Below the pieces are notes generated by a model that did no database searches, was not told where the DNA came from, and was given only the letters and a program-made list of their open reading frames with translations. Both the position numbers and the translations under genes were made by a program. DNA of 64,000 nt. Source: Moellerella sp963519845. Lineage in GTDB: Bacteria > Pseudomonadota > Gammaproteobacteria > Enterobacterales > Enterobacteriaceae. The stretch is taken from contig CAUQNX010000012.1 in the NCBI GenBank assembly GCA_963519845.1, positions 62,001 to 126,000 of the forward strand, in the 5' to 3' direction. Below, piece by piece: positions 17,545-28,100 of the stretch. Each line of letters begins with the position of its first letter. Position 1 is the first letter of the stretch.

Positions 17545-20474
17545 TATAATTCAGAAAAACTTAAACGCCTGACTGGCGGCTGTAAATTTGCCTTTATTTT
17601 TTGATTAATACTCTGCATTCTCATATCCACTTTATTTTTAGCTCTGGCCAAGGTAGCGATAGATAAACGCCCCCGTTTTAGTTTAGATATTACTCCTGTC
17701 ATTAACATGTCATGATCACCATATTCTGTCCGCATAAAATTAATCGCATCCGCGTGATTATCATCTAGAACCCCTTGAATTTTATCCATGATATCTGTGA
17801 TATATTGTGATTTTTCAGGACTGAGGCCTTTAGAGGCTTTATTAGTATGGTAAGCAAGATCGGCTAATTCATAAACGGGTAACCGGATAAAAGCGGTTCC
17901 AATCGCTGCATTAACAACACTATTCACAGCCCCTCCTGATACGAGAGAAGTCCCTAAATTCTTAATACCTTTCTTATTAAAAAAGCCCTTCGCCTTTCTC
18001 ATAAAAAAGTTTTCATCATAATGGTTTAAATCAAATACCATTTGAGTTGTTTTTGGATAGGGGCTCACAATACCGTATTTATAAGCGACTTTATCACGTG
18101 CATAATCAATCGCTTTTCCCGATATTCCCCCTATCGCGGCACCAACAGCTCCACCCACTAATCCACCAATCGCCGTTCCTACAACTGGCAAGGCTATAGT
18201 TCCTATCGAGGCGCCTACAAGACCACCGACAGCTCCACCACCGATAGCAACACCCGATTTAACTACGCCAGCGCCCGCTAATAGCGCAACATTACGCATA
18301 ACATTTTCATCATCTCCCGCTGCGGATAAACTTCGATCCAGTGTTCTTAGATGTGTTTTCAATGTGACAAGGTACTCATAATAATTGGTCACGCTTTGCT
18401 TATCCCAATATCTATCATCATCCTTGTTTAAGCCCATTAAATCATAGAAACTAATTGGGTTATTTTGCACCATACAAAATAGGTTTAGACCATCGGCACT
18501 TCCCATTGGATCAGCACTTAGCCAGCGTCCGACCCATGGCTGATAATAGCGATAGCCATAATAGTAGAGTCCGGTGAGATCTCGCTCTTTGCCCGAGTAT
18601 CTTATTGTTTTATAATCGACTTCGCTCTGACTGTTGGCTAACAGTACCGCGGTCCCACCATAGGGGTAGTACTCTTCTTGGCTGATCATCAGGCCACGGC
18701 TATCAACTTCCAGAGTCGTGCTACCGATAAGATTATCGTAACTATAACGTAATTGATTATTGGTGATATTTGCCGGTAGACCAATATCCCAATGCAATAA
18801 TCTGACCTGCGCTCGTCCCGCCTCGCCCATTGCGATAATGTGCATTTTTTTTGTCTCAGCCACTCCATTGGAAGTAGTTCGCAATTCCAAACCTGGTAGA
18901 TAAACAGCGCGCTGTATCTGTGTTGTTCCCGCGGTTTTTTGTGTACTGCTTTTAACAATACGCTGGCTGGCGCTGTCGTATTGATAACTTTCACTGTCAT
19001 CCGTATCATCGCCACGTTGAACCAATATCACTTTCATCAACTCACCGCGCGACGTCCAGCTTAGTTGCGATGCACTTTGCTGTCCCGTCGAGGGTTTTCC
19101 ATTGTGTAGCTGTTTTTGCTCGCCGCCTAAAGTAAATAATGCATCCACTTCTGAAGGTTTATCGGTCAAAGTGCTCAATACGGCGCGATTACTGCGGTTG
19201 CTGACGGTGATAGATTGGGTATAAGAGGCCAGTGCACTGTGGCTGATCTGCGTTAGATTACCCGCGGTGTCGTAGCGGTAAGTTCGCGTATAATTAGTGT
19301 AGGTGGTGTTATCAAAAGAGCCTGCTTGCGGTAAATCACTACTCTGCTGGGCAGCATTGGCCATCTCACGACCTGTCGCGCGAACCAACTGATACAGACT
19401 GTCATAACCATAGCTATTTTCAGGTTTGATCACCTGATTGAGCCAGAATTTTGTCGCTTCCGTTCCATTGCTGACATTGACGATATTTCCTACAGGATCA
19501 TAGCTATATTGCAGATCTTGTAAGACTTTCGCCCCCTCTTTATGTTCAGTGGGACGTTCGGTTTTTATCGCCAACAGACGCTGCGTTTGCGGCTCATAAC
19601 GGTAACTGGTGACCACGCCATTGCCATGCTCCTCACGCAACTTTTGCCCTGCGGCCGAATAAGTGAGTGAGGCGAGGATCACTTGTTTCGTCCCGCCCAT
19701 TAATGTCAGCCAGCTGGCTTTTAATTGACCCGCAACATCATAGACTTGGCTCTGCTGATTCCCTTTTGCATCGGTTTGATTCAGTAAAGCGCCTGTGGCA
19801 TCCAACGTACTTTGGGTGGTTAATTTTTCGTTTTGTAATAGTGCGCGCCAAGCACTTTCAGCCCCATCGGGCCAATTGGCCTCACTATTATTCAACAACA
19901 ATTGGCGGCTGATTGACAGAGGGCTGCCCGTCAGCGCGATACTGGTTATCTCGTTCATCCCTGCCGGATCATAATGGCGCACACAGGTACCGGCCAAATT
20001 CCAATTTTGTGTACTTGTGTTCACATCAGCCCAGATAAAACGTTCTCTGACAATGGCAGAGCCAGTAGCCGGTTTTTCACTGATATTTAATAATCGTCCA
20101 GCTAAGGTACTGGTTTCATAGAGCCAACTCCGTATGACACCATTGGCATTGATCGTCATCACAGGGCGATCTGCGGCATCCTTGATTGCAATAGTCGTTC
20201 CCGCATCAACACTGGCAGTCCGCAATGGCGTACCATCCAGTGAGGTGAGATAAGTGACATTGGCCTTTACAGTCGTATCTTGCTGTTGAAATTCATACAG
20301 GCGCGGATCAATACTTTGTGTTAGCGCACCTCGGCTATTGTATTGATGGCGAGTAATGCGGATCTCTGCATTGCCATCCGCCACCGTACGGCAAAAATTA
20401 ATGTCGCGAATAATCAAACCACGACTATCCACAACCGTAACAGAGGGAGTTCCCTCAAAGACGGAAGTGCTCAT
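17544..20474 (-). CDS. tccC: Tc toxin C subunit (TccC/RHS) with unrecognised variable C-terminus
   Basis: This is the cargo component of the ABC toxin. Residues 1 to about 680 are the conserved RHS part with YD repeats (SYDPVGNIVNVSN, YRYDTAGNLTQIS) and the core end YYYGYRYYQPWVGRWLSADP ... FYDLMGL, containing the DxxG site used for self-cleavage in TccC proteins. Residues of about 683-976 are the hypervariable effector. It has a Gly-rich hydrophobic stretch (about 738-788, repeated GGAVG/GGLVG units), a basic middle and the end PPVRRLSFSEL. I recognise no ADP-ribosyltransferase, deamidase or nuclease motif. CAGGA before the ATG sets the start, 77 bp after TcB. Confidence 0.9.
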   Translation of the reverse strand: MSTSVFEGTPSVTVVDSRGLIIRDINFCRTVADGNAEIRITRHQYNSRGALTQSIDPRLYEFQQQDTTVKANVTYLTSLDGTPLRTASVDAGTTIAIKDAADRPVMTINANGVIRSWLYETSTLAGRLLNISEKPATGSAIVRERFIWADVNTSTQNWNLAGTCVRHYDPAGMNEITSIALTGSPLSISRQLLLNNSEANWPDGAESAWRALLQNEKLTTQSTLDATGALLNQTDAKGNQQSQVYDVAGQLKASWLTLMGGTKQVILASLTYSAAGQKLREEHGNGVVTSYRYEPQTQRLLAIKTERPTEHKEGAKVLQDLQYSYDPVGNIVNVSNGTEATKFWLNQVIKPENSYGYDSLYQLVRATGREMANAAQQSSDLPQAGSFDNTTYTNYTRTYRYDTAGNLTQISHSALASYTQSITVSNRSNRAVLSTLTDKPSEVDALFTLGGEQKQLHNGKPSTGQQSASQLSWTSRGELMKVILVQRGDDTDDSESYQYDSASQRIVKSSTQKTAGTTQIQRAVYLPGLELRTTSNGVAETKKMHIIAMGEAGRAQVRLLHWDIGLPANITNNQLRYSYDNLIGSTTLEVDSRGLMISQEEYYPYGGTAVLLANSQSEVDYKTIRYSGKERDLTGLYYYGYRYYQPWVGRWLSADPMGSADGLNLFCMVQNNPISFYDLMGLNKDDDRYWDKQSVTNYYEYLVTLKTHLRTLDRSLSAAGDDENVMRNVALLAGAGVVKSGVAIGGGAVGGLVGASIGTIALPVVGTAIGGLVGGAVGAAIGGISGKAIDYARDKVAYKYGIVSPYPKTTQMVFDLNHYDENFFMRKAKGFFNKKGIKNLGTSLVSGGAVNSVVNAAIGTAFIRLPVYELADLAYHTNKASKGLSPEKSQYITDIMDKIQGVLDDNHADAINFMRTEYGDHDMLMTGVISKLKRGRLSIATLARAKNKVDMRMQSINQKIKANLQPPVRRLSFSEL

Positions 20475-20550
20475 AGTGATATTCCTGTTTTACTAAAAAG
20501 TTGGGATAAAGCTGCGCTCAACGAGGCAGCTAAGAGATAGAATGCTTGAA

Positions 20551-23500
20551 TTATTGAAGGGTATGGGCTGTATCGTTTTCATCTTCATCGACCTTAAACC
20601 AAGGGAAATAACGTACTCGACGCACATAGCCTTTGGCCGTCTCGACACTAATCTCGCGCCCTGTCGCCTCGTAGAATGTGATATCGCTATACAAACCATT
20701 TTGCATGCGCGAGCTATCATCACTGACATAACGCCAGTCATTGAGGTAATAGGGTTGATAAGTGCGGATCGCTAATCCTTTATTGTTGTATTCCGTTTTT
20801 CCACTCACTGCCCAACGGCTATTGGCCATGGCTTCAACCAATACTCCCTGACTATCAACAACTAGCCCTCCGGCTGCTGTTCTCTGCCACGCCATCCCTT
20901 TTTCATGACGCTCGGCACTTTGTAATAAACGCCCCATACCATCACTAAAACGTACGACTTGACGTTTCTGTTGTGCAGTATCTGTATCATAGCGATCAGT
21001 AGTGACATCCAATTGATGTGGCGGCAGTCGAGTACTGTTTCCCTGTTGCTGAAGCCAATTATTGAGCGTCACAACATCTGCATTAGTTGAATTACGCTGG
21101 CGATAACGCTGCCATGCGAGAGATAATAAGCGCCCCGATGGACTGATAATACCGGCTGTTTGCAATATATTGCGTAGTCCTGCACTCAATTGGCTGCTCG
21201 ATGCCGTTAGGGTATCCACCATCCAACTATCAGCCGCAAGTAGTGAAAATCCCGCTAGCGGAATAGCCGTTTGTACGCTTATCGCACTATCAATTGATTG
21301 TGATAACGAAAATTTCTGTTTATTCCATGGACTGTATCCACTTGCTTGACCATTTTCCGTGCCCTCAAAACGGCTCGCAATAGCACGCCCCATACCGTCA
21401 AGTATCGATTGATGTTGGTTATTATTAGCATCGATCAATAGAATAGGCTGCATATAGCGATAGTCATAAGTTGAACGGGTAATTAACCCCGCAGCATCGG
21501 TACTGCTAATGGGCAAACAGAAGTATTTATCCCAACTTAGAGTGGTTTTTCCGGTTAGCGCAGAAGCTCGTTGTGCCAGTGGCTGCCAAAACTGGGTGGC
21601 TGTACCATAGTCGGTATAGCCTTGGCGTGCTCCCCAAATAATGATCGGCTGAGAGGCATTATTTACTGCCTTGGTATCAACCATCTTGCGATAGCCCCAC
21701 GCCAGGAGCTTTGAATCATTCACTTCCGTCGTCAGCGTATTAATAGTTTGGTCAAAAACCGAGGTTTCCGTAAAAGCGACTAATGCTTGTAAGGTAGGCA
21801 GAGCCACTGGGGTATCACTGGTGTTGGCGGTGTAATAGGTTTGGGTTTTACTGGCAAAGATCCATTCACCATTGTAATACCAAGCATTGATATCGCTCAA
21901 AGCTTCTGCGGTAGCCATAACCCCATTAGTTTGAATCAGGTTTTCTAAATTAAAGCCTTGGCTCGGTACACGAGAAACCGCCAACGCACAGGCATCAGTT
22001 CGCTGCTGATCCGCCAATCCCAAGCGCCATAAATCCGCATTGGGGTTATCTAGCGTGATTGTCCGTTGACGCACTCGAGTTAAATAAGCTAGCTGCTGCT
22101 GTGCATCCATTGAGTTTGGTACAATTGAATCGGGTAATAGATCACTCGGATAATCAGTCGTATTAATGCCCGTACGTCGCGGGTAAGCAATATTCAAACT
22201 ATCTAGCGCTATGCCTGTTGCATCAAATTGCAGATTCACTGATTGGCTAATTTGCGGATCACGGCTTATCCGCTCATAGTGATAAGTGCGGCTCTCCAAC
22301 TGCATCGCCATTACTACGGGCGTTGTTAATTGCAATAGACGCCGAGCTTGCCAGCGAGACTCTGTCACACTATAGGGTATCGACGCCTGCGTACTGGCAT
22401 CCTGACCATAGGTCTCACTGCGTAACAAGCAGCCGCTCAGTGCACGATATAGCCACCAAGTATCCTCATTAGTGCCAAGTGGCTGATCCTTACCTCCCAG
22501 CCATTGAGTTAAATAGTGCGAGTACCCGAGATAAGCCAATGGATCTCCTTGCCAATACTGAGCAGGTAACTGCTGATCCACTTCTGGCACACCAGTGGCA
22601 TACCAGCTACGAATTAACATAGGAGGTGTATCTGTACGTTGTTTGGCGGGAATACTGGTATCTCTTTGTTCTACATAAGCAAAGCCACGAAATTCACGCT
22701 CTTTAGGCTCCCACACTCCTTGATAGAATCGATTTTCACTAATCAACTTATTCCCGGTAATTTCATCCAATAACTGATGCTGCCACAATACTTGAATAGG
22801 GAAAGGTAAACGACAAGTCACGGGCTCGTTAGGCGCTGCTCGTTGCTTTTGATCTAGCCAAAATTGCGCCGAACTACGATAAGTGAAGCTATGGTGAGTG
22901 CCCATATTATTGTTCATGGCACTTAATAACCAAGGTTTCGCGCTATTGAGATCACAACGCCAATGTTGAACGCTGGGATAAGGCCGAGTCAACAATAAGC
23001 TGGCAACGCCCAATCCCTGTAAATCGCCAATATTGATCTGGCAGCTATCATCAAAACGAACGCCTGCTGGCAGTGCAATACTGTCCGTTTCGACAAATCC
23101 GTTACCACTCTGATTAATAAAGACTTGTATACGATCAGATTGAAGATAAATAATATCACTGGTTCCTGACCCATCGATATCCGCCAAGTAAACACGGGAA
23201 GGATTAAATTGGTCTAGGGGGATGGAGAACCCGCCTAACAGCAGAGCTTGACCAAAGCGACCCCGTCCCAGATTCGGCCAAACCGTCACTCCATCTGCGC
23301 GGATCTCCGTCAGATGTTGCTGGCCTGAGCCTAATAAATCACTAAATGCCACCAGCCGTCGTTGATCATAGCCCGCAACGGGTAGCGCTGGGCTTTTATC
23401 ATAAGGTACCTCCTTCATGCTATCCCAACGCTTTTCATTTGAGACCCACAAGCGCACACTTTTCGGCCCAATTAACACCAGATCGGGCTGATCCTTACCG

Positions 23501-25044
23501 GTGAGATCTTGTATCTGAGCTGAAGGGTGAAAAAACTCGCTGGGAAAAGCGTCAAGAGGTATAAAAGTAGACCAGTGACGATCATTATCTAAGGTAAAAT
23601 AACCTTGCCAACCCGGCTGAGTGATCAGCCAATCAGGCCTCCCATCTTGAGTTATATCCATTAATAGTGCGTTAGAGGCCGAAGTGGGCGCTAAAGGTAA
23701 AGGCGCAGGTACTGACCAACTAGTCGTATTAGTCAGGCTATCTGGATTTAGCGGATCAGCCTGTCGAATAGGAGCGCGATACCACCAAGCATTCTCATGT
23801 TGATACAGAATGCCCACTAAACCTTCCCCATAGAGATCGACCAGTTGATAGGCCTGCTGAAAGTTGAAATTTTCTCGATCTGATAACTTTTGCCAAACCA
23901 ACCCAGTGGTGGGTGCAGGTGCTTGCCAAGCAAACTCTAATGGCGGAAGTGCGGTGGGTTCAGTGGCATCTATACCATATTGGCAAGCGGCAATTAGGCA
24001 GGTCGCAACCGCATTATGATCATATTGCAACGCCAAGCGGCGACAAAGCTGCAAATTATTTGTACTGCCAGTTTGTCCCTCCAGAGCCTGAACGCGGTGA
24101 AACATTAATATTTGACGGCACAAGCGGCGCGTTCGAATATCAAAACCATATTGATAGCGAGAAAAACAGTCTGAGCGCACTCCCCAAGTGGCTGTTGGTG
24201 TGAAATCAGGGTATTGGTTGCTGCCATATTGGCCATAATCGAACACTAAACAAAACAGCCAATTTGCAGCATTAAAAGGGGTATTGAGCAAAAATGGGGC
24301 GGTGGAAGCCGTGGTATTACCATAATAAACCTGACTTAAATAGCGCTGAGCGACAGTACCAGTATGGGCATTGATTTCGGCGGCGCTACATCCAACCTCA
24401 TTTTCAGCAAGATACTGATAATAGTGATGCTCTCCCAAGGCACTAACGCTCTCCTCTAACAACCAGACGGCAACTTGCGTTGGTTGTTGCGGATTACTGA
24501 TACGACAGGCTGGCGTTTTTCCCAGACAATGAACGCCGCCATCCGCCGTATAGATCAGCCAAAAAGCATTGGTTTTATCGGCCTGCGGCACCCAGAGTTC
24601 AAAACGTGAAAAACTTGTTTCTGTGCGTGAGCGATAACGAGTTACCGTCGATACTGCCGTGGTGACACCTCTGATGCTAGTGCGCGTTTGTGTATCCACC
24701 TGCCCCGCACTATTTAATAGAGGGAGCAAGACCTCACCATCTGGCCCTACAAAGGGATCGCTATCCTGCCACAGAGGTACGCCATGACGTGTTTCTCGTG
24801 CAATAGTAAGACTTTCACAGGACCAACCAAGGCCAAAGGAGCCATTACCATTAGCACTCTGATAGCTTAGTGTTAAGTTAGGGGCTTCTCCGCGACCTGC
24901 GGTTAGCGGTAAAGGCAGAGACAAGGACAATATACCATCCGGACCCATGCCATTCAGCGCCTCTCCCATTCCGGCCAGCGTTCCATTACTTTTTGGCAAA
25001 GATAAGGGTGCCACTGTGACAGTGGCATTATTGGGGTTTTCCAT
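20551..25044 (-). CDS. tcdB: Tc toxin B subunit (TcdB/TcaC-like)
   Basis: The 1497 residues are typical for TcB, which with TcC forms the hollow shell that holds the toxic C-terminus and docks on TcA. The N-terminal SpvB-like domain has SLPKSNGTLAGMGEALNGMG and LSYQSANGNGSFGLGWS. FG-GAP-like repeats (DITQDGRPDWLI, DIDGSGTSDIIYL) form the beta-propeller at about 450-650, followed by TcdB middle regions and an RHS part. The end FPWFKVDEDENDTA is the family end, so the gene is complete. The frame extends upstream, but AGGAGT before the ATG at 25044 gives the expected MENPNNATVTVAPLSLP start. Confidence 0.94.
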   Translation of the reverse strand: MENPNNATVTVAPLSLPKSNGTLAGMGEALNGMGPDGILSLSLPLPLTAGRGEAPNLTLSYQSANGNGSFGLGWSCESLTIARETRHGVPLWQDSDPFVGPDGEVLLPLLNSAGQVDTQTRTSIRGVTTAVSTVTRYRSRTETSFSRFELWVPQADKTNAFWLIYTADGGVHCLGKTPACRISNPQQPTQVAVWLLEESVSALGEHHYYQYLAENEVGCSAAEINAHTGTVAQRYLSQVYYGNTTASTAPFLLNTPFNAANWLFCLVFDYGQYGSNQYPDFTPTATWGVRSDCFSRYQYGFDIRTRRLCRQILMFHRVQALEGQTGSTNNLQLCRRLALQYDHNAVATCLIAACQYGIDATEPTALPPLEFAWQAPAPTTGLVWQKLSDRENFNFQQAYQLVDLYGEGLVGILYQHENAWWYRAPIRQADPLNPDSLTNTTSWSVPAPLPLAPTSASNALLMDITQDGRPDWLITQPGWQGYFTLDNDRHWSTFIPLDAFPSEFFHPSAQIQDLTGKDQPDLVLIGPKSVRLWVSNEKRWDSMKEVPYDKSPALPVAGYDQRRLVAFSDLLGSGQQHLTEIRADGVTVWPNLGRGRFGQALLLGGFSIPLDQFNPSRVYLADIDGSGTSDIIYLQSDRIQVFINQSGNGFVETDSIALPAGVRFDDSCQINIGDLQGLGVASLLLTRPYPSVQHWRCDLNSAKPWLLSAMNNNMGTHHSFTYRSSAQFWLDQKQRAAPNEPVTCRLPFPIQVLWQHQLLDEITGNKLISENRFYQGVWEPKEREFRGFAYVEQRDTSIPAKQRTDTPPMLIRSWYATGVPEVDQQLPAQYWQGDPLAYLGYSHYLTQWLGGKDQPLGTNEDTWWLYRALSGCLLRSETYGQDASTQASIPYSVTESRWQARRLLQLTTPVVMAMQLESRTYHYERISRDPQISQSVNLQFDATGIALDSLNIAYPRRTGINTTDYPSDLLPDSIVPNSMDAQQQLAYLTRVRQRTITLDNPNADLWRLGLADQQRTDACALAVSRVPSQGFNLENLIQTNGVMATAEALSDINAWYYNGEWIFASKTQTYYTANTSDTPVALPTLQALVAFTETSVFDQTINTLTTEVNDSKLLAWGYRKMVDTKAVNNASQPIIIWGARQGYTDYGTATQFWQPLAQRASALTGKTTLSWDKYFCLPISSTDAAGLITRSTYDYRYMQPILLIDANNNQHQSILDGMGRAIASRFEGTENGQASGYSPWNKQKFSLSQSIDSAISVQTAIPLAGFSLLAADSWMVDTLTASSSQLSAGLRNILQTAGIISPSGRLLSLAWQRYRQRNSTNADVVTLNNWLQQQGNSTRLPPHQLDVTTDRYDTDTAQQKRQVVRFSDGMGRLLQSAERHEKGMAWQRTAAGGLVVDSQGVLVEAMANSRWAVSGKTEYNNKGLAIRTYQPYYLNDWRYVSDDSSRMQNGLYSDITFYEATGREISVETAKGYVRRVRYFPWFKVDEDENDTAHTLQ

Positions 25045-25102
25045 AAACAGACTCCTGATAGGCTCTCTTATAGAGAACCTATATTCAGACAGAGATGATT
25101 GA

Positions 25103-28100
25103 TTAGTCGCGGATGCTGTAACGAATATGCAGAATAATATCATTGAGGGAGCGCAATAATCCCTTTTGATCACCGCGAGTACGCGGGAATTGTAAGCTTA
25201 ACATCCCACGACTATTCAAGGTCGGCGCGACAATATTAATGCCCTCAAAGGGTAAATAGCGAGGATCATTAAAGTCCAGTTGGAATAGACCGCTATCATT
25301 AACACCATGAGAAAGCGCAACTTTGTCGCACCCGGTCGGAAGTGTCAGCCCTGTTTCACTGTAAGATAAGATGGCCTGTATATCCTGATAAGGCGAGAGT
25401 AGCGCCGGTAGTGATACGCTAATATTTTTTACTCGACGGGTGCGCCCCAAACTATCGGGATAATTTGCCGCAATATTTAATGCAGCAAGATTGATTTGGC
25501 AACTCAGATTTCCCGCATCATCAATGCCTATCGAATGCTTAAGCCCGCTCCCTCCTTTGTAGGTCCAAGAGTAGGTAAGTGAGCCACTACTGGTATTGGT
25601 CAAATTGATCATGGCCGCTGAAATCGTCGTAGGACCACTGGCATTATCGGCAGTACAATTAAGTAGAGCTTGCGAGAGCGAGATTGTACGACTGACCTCT
25701 AAGGCACGTTTATTCCAGTTCTGCCAATCCGCCTCCATGCGAGCTAAATCTAACATAAGCGCTTCACCACATAAGAAGCCACCATAACTAGCCTGCCAAG
25801 CACCGGGACGAATAAAACGTTTAGTGTCCGCTACTTCCCAGTTCCGAGCGGCCTCTGCACGTAGGCTAGCGGTGACCGTCAAATCGTAAAACTGCCAAAA
25901 TAGAGTCGATAAGCGACTGCGCATCCAACCAAATAGCTGTTGACTGCTAAACTTAGCTTGTAATAACTGCAATTGATCGTTGGTCTGACGTTGTTGAGTT
26001 AATACATAGTTCTTTTGCATGACCGCTGCTTGCCGCCGGATCTTCAAGCCATCCTGCTGGGCATCCAACTGTTTTAGCTCATTCTCTGCGCTATCTAACT
26101 GAAGTTTATACTCTTCTCGACGACGACGGTAAGCGTCTGTCCCTGTTAATACGCTGGCAGTCAGTGACAAAGATGAGGCAGTATTTGACAATAGCGATCC
26201 CACACCATAAGCCACCGCTCCCCAGCGATTTCCCCCCATGGCCACACCATAAATATTTGGCACTGAGCTATCCAGTACACCGCCGACCATATGAGAGGCG
26301 CCTCCCGCAATTTGCATCGCCGCTGCCGCAGTATTTAATGCCAGAGCAGACTGTTCGCTACTACTGATATTTTCATCATAGACGCGAGAATAGTAGTCTC
26401 TGCGTAACTGGATATTGTCTCGCTGCGTATTAAGAGATCGCTGCTCAAGATCCAGTTCTGACAGTATATTCTCCTGCATCTGTTGACTGATATCTAACAA
26501 TTGACGGCTCTGATTTTGCAGCAGCTGACTCATGGCCTCGCCATCTTGTCGATCAGCAATCGCCTGTAGCGAACTACCAAACTGGCTAAGTTGCACGGCT
26601 AATTCGCGGGCGCGTTCTAGGGCGGGTTGAAAACGTAAACTGGCTAAGATGGCAGATGGCAAGCTGTCCATTCCACTGGTGCTGGCTACTGCCGCCGCTA
26701 GCAGTGATTGAGGATCTGCAGGTGTCGCATACAGCACTAATCCGCGCGCTAAACCATCAATAGTCAAATTATGGCGCAAGTTATACAAGCGCTGGCGCAG
26801 CAATTGCCAATAACCACTCAACTTCTCATTTTCTTGCGGACGGAATATTTTTATATCCGTAATATCTTTCAGCTTAGGCGCTGTCCAACTGGTGGGAGGA
26901 GTAGGAGCAGGCTCTTCACCTAAGGCATCTAAGGCTTGCTGATACCCCATCTGTGCTTCAACTAAGGTATCTGGCTCCAGTTGCCGGTATGCAGTATCAC
27001 TGCGGCTAATCAGTAGCGTGATATACTGCATAAAGCTGGCTAATTTATAGTGCATAGGATCAGTTTCAGCGATCAAATCAGGATCGGTGATATTACTCCC
27101 CAAAGTGTCCCAAGCCTCATCTTGCTGTAGCGGCACCGGATTCCAGAAGCGTGTTTGTAGATCAAGATTAAATGTCTGTGCTGTACTGATATCATCCTTA
27201 TATGAAGTGATACCCACCAGCGGATAGCGCGGATCTATATCACCAGCCATACTGTTATTAGCCCAGTTCGTCATATCTTCGGTTGAAACATAAATATGAC
27301 AATTATTGATACGCCCCAAGAAACTACTGCGCGGGTAAATTTTAATGCTCGTAATTGACTTCACCGCTTGAAGATCAATTTGTAGCCAAGATCGGCTGTT
27401 ATTAGGATTATCATCCGGCCCCGCAGCGGCATAAAAAGTGCTGGTGCTACCGTCAACAGCCTTCTCTTTGCGTCCATCAGCGTGATCGCCCTGTGGGCCA
27501 ATGGTCACAGGTTTACCTTGAGCGACATTAGAGGTTCCCACATAGGCCTCTAATTCCGCCACATCAAAGCAGTTGCTGTTACCACGCCTTAGCATAATAT
27601 AACGAATGCCATTGGTAGCGGGTGAAAAACCTCCGGCATTAAAAATACATTTAGTCCAATAAAGTGCGGCTATATAATCTTGCTTATCTCGCAAACTCTG
27701 ACTAATCAATAAAGGGGCATGATAAAATAGTTCCCAATAATAGATCCCTTGACTCCCCCGAAAATTGAGTAGATCCATCACCTGATTAATATCTGCTTTA
27801 TAAACATTAACCACCGCATCTCTCATCCCTTTAAGGGTGAAGAGCCCATCGATACCTTTCGCCGCGATATCCCGTAATTTGGCAGGAACATCACTGGAGA
27901 GATAGACAGATTGCCCCGGCAAAACCATCGATTGGGGACTTTGACCTTTACCATTTACTTTAATTGAAACGCTAACATTTGAACCATTGTAAGGCACTGA
28001 AACATAAGTAAAGTCAATGCTAGGATAGTCAATGATTGACGAGCAGTTTCCTAATACGGTACTTAGATCGCTCAGATTACTGGTTCTAGCATCACTGCGC

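Noticed and set aside
20542..20775. Plus-strand frame antisense to the end of the TcB gene
   Set aside because: Shadow of a strongly coding minus-strand gene; the same applies to the other antisense frames within the Tc operon.
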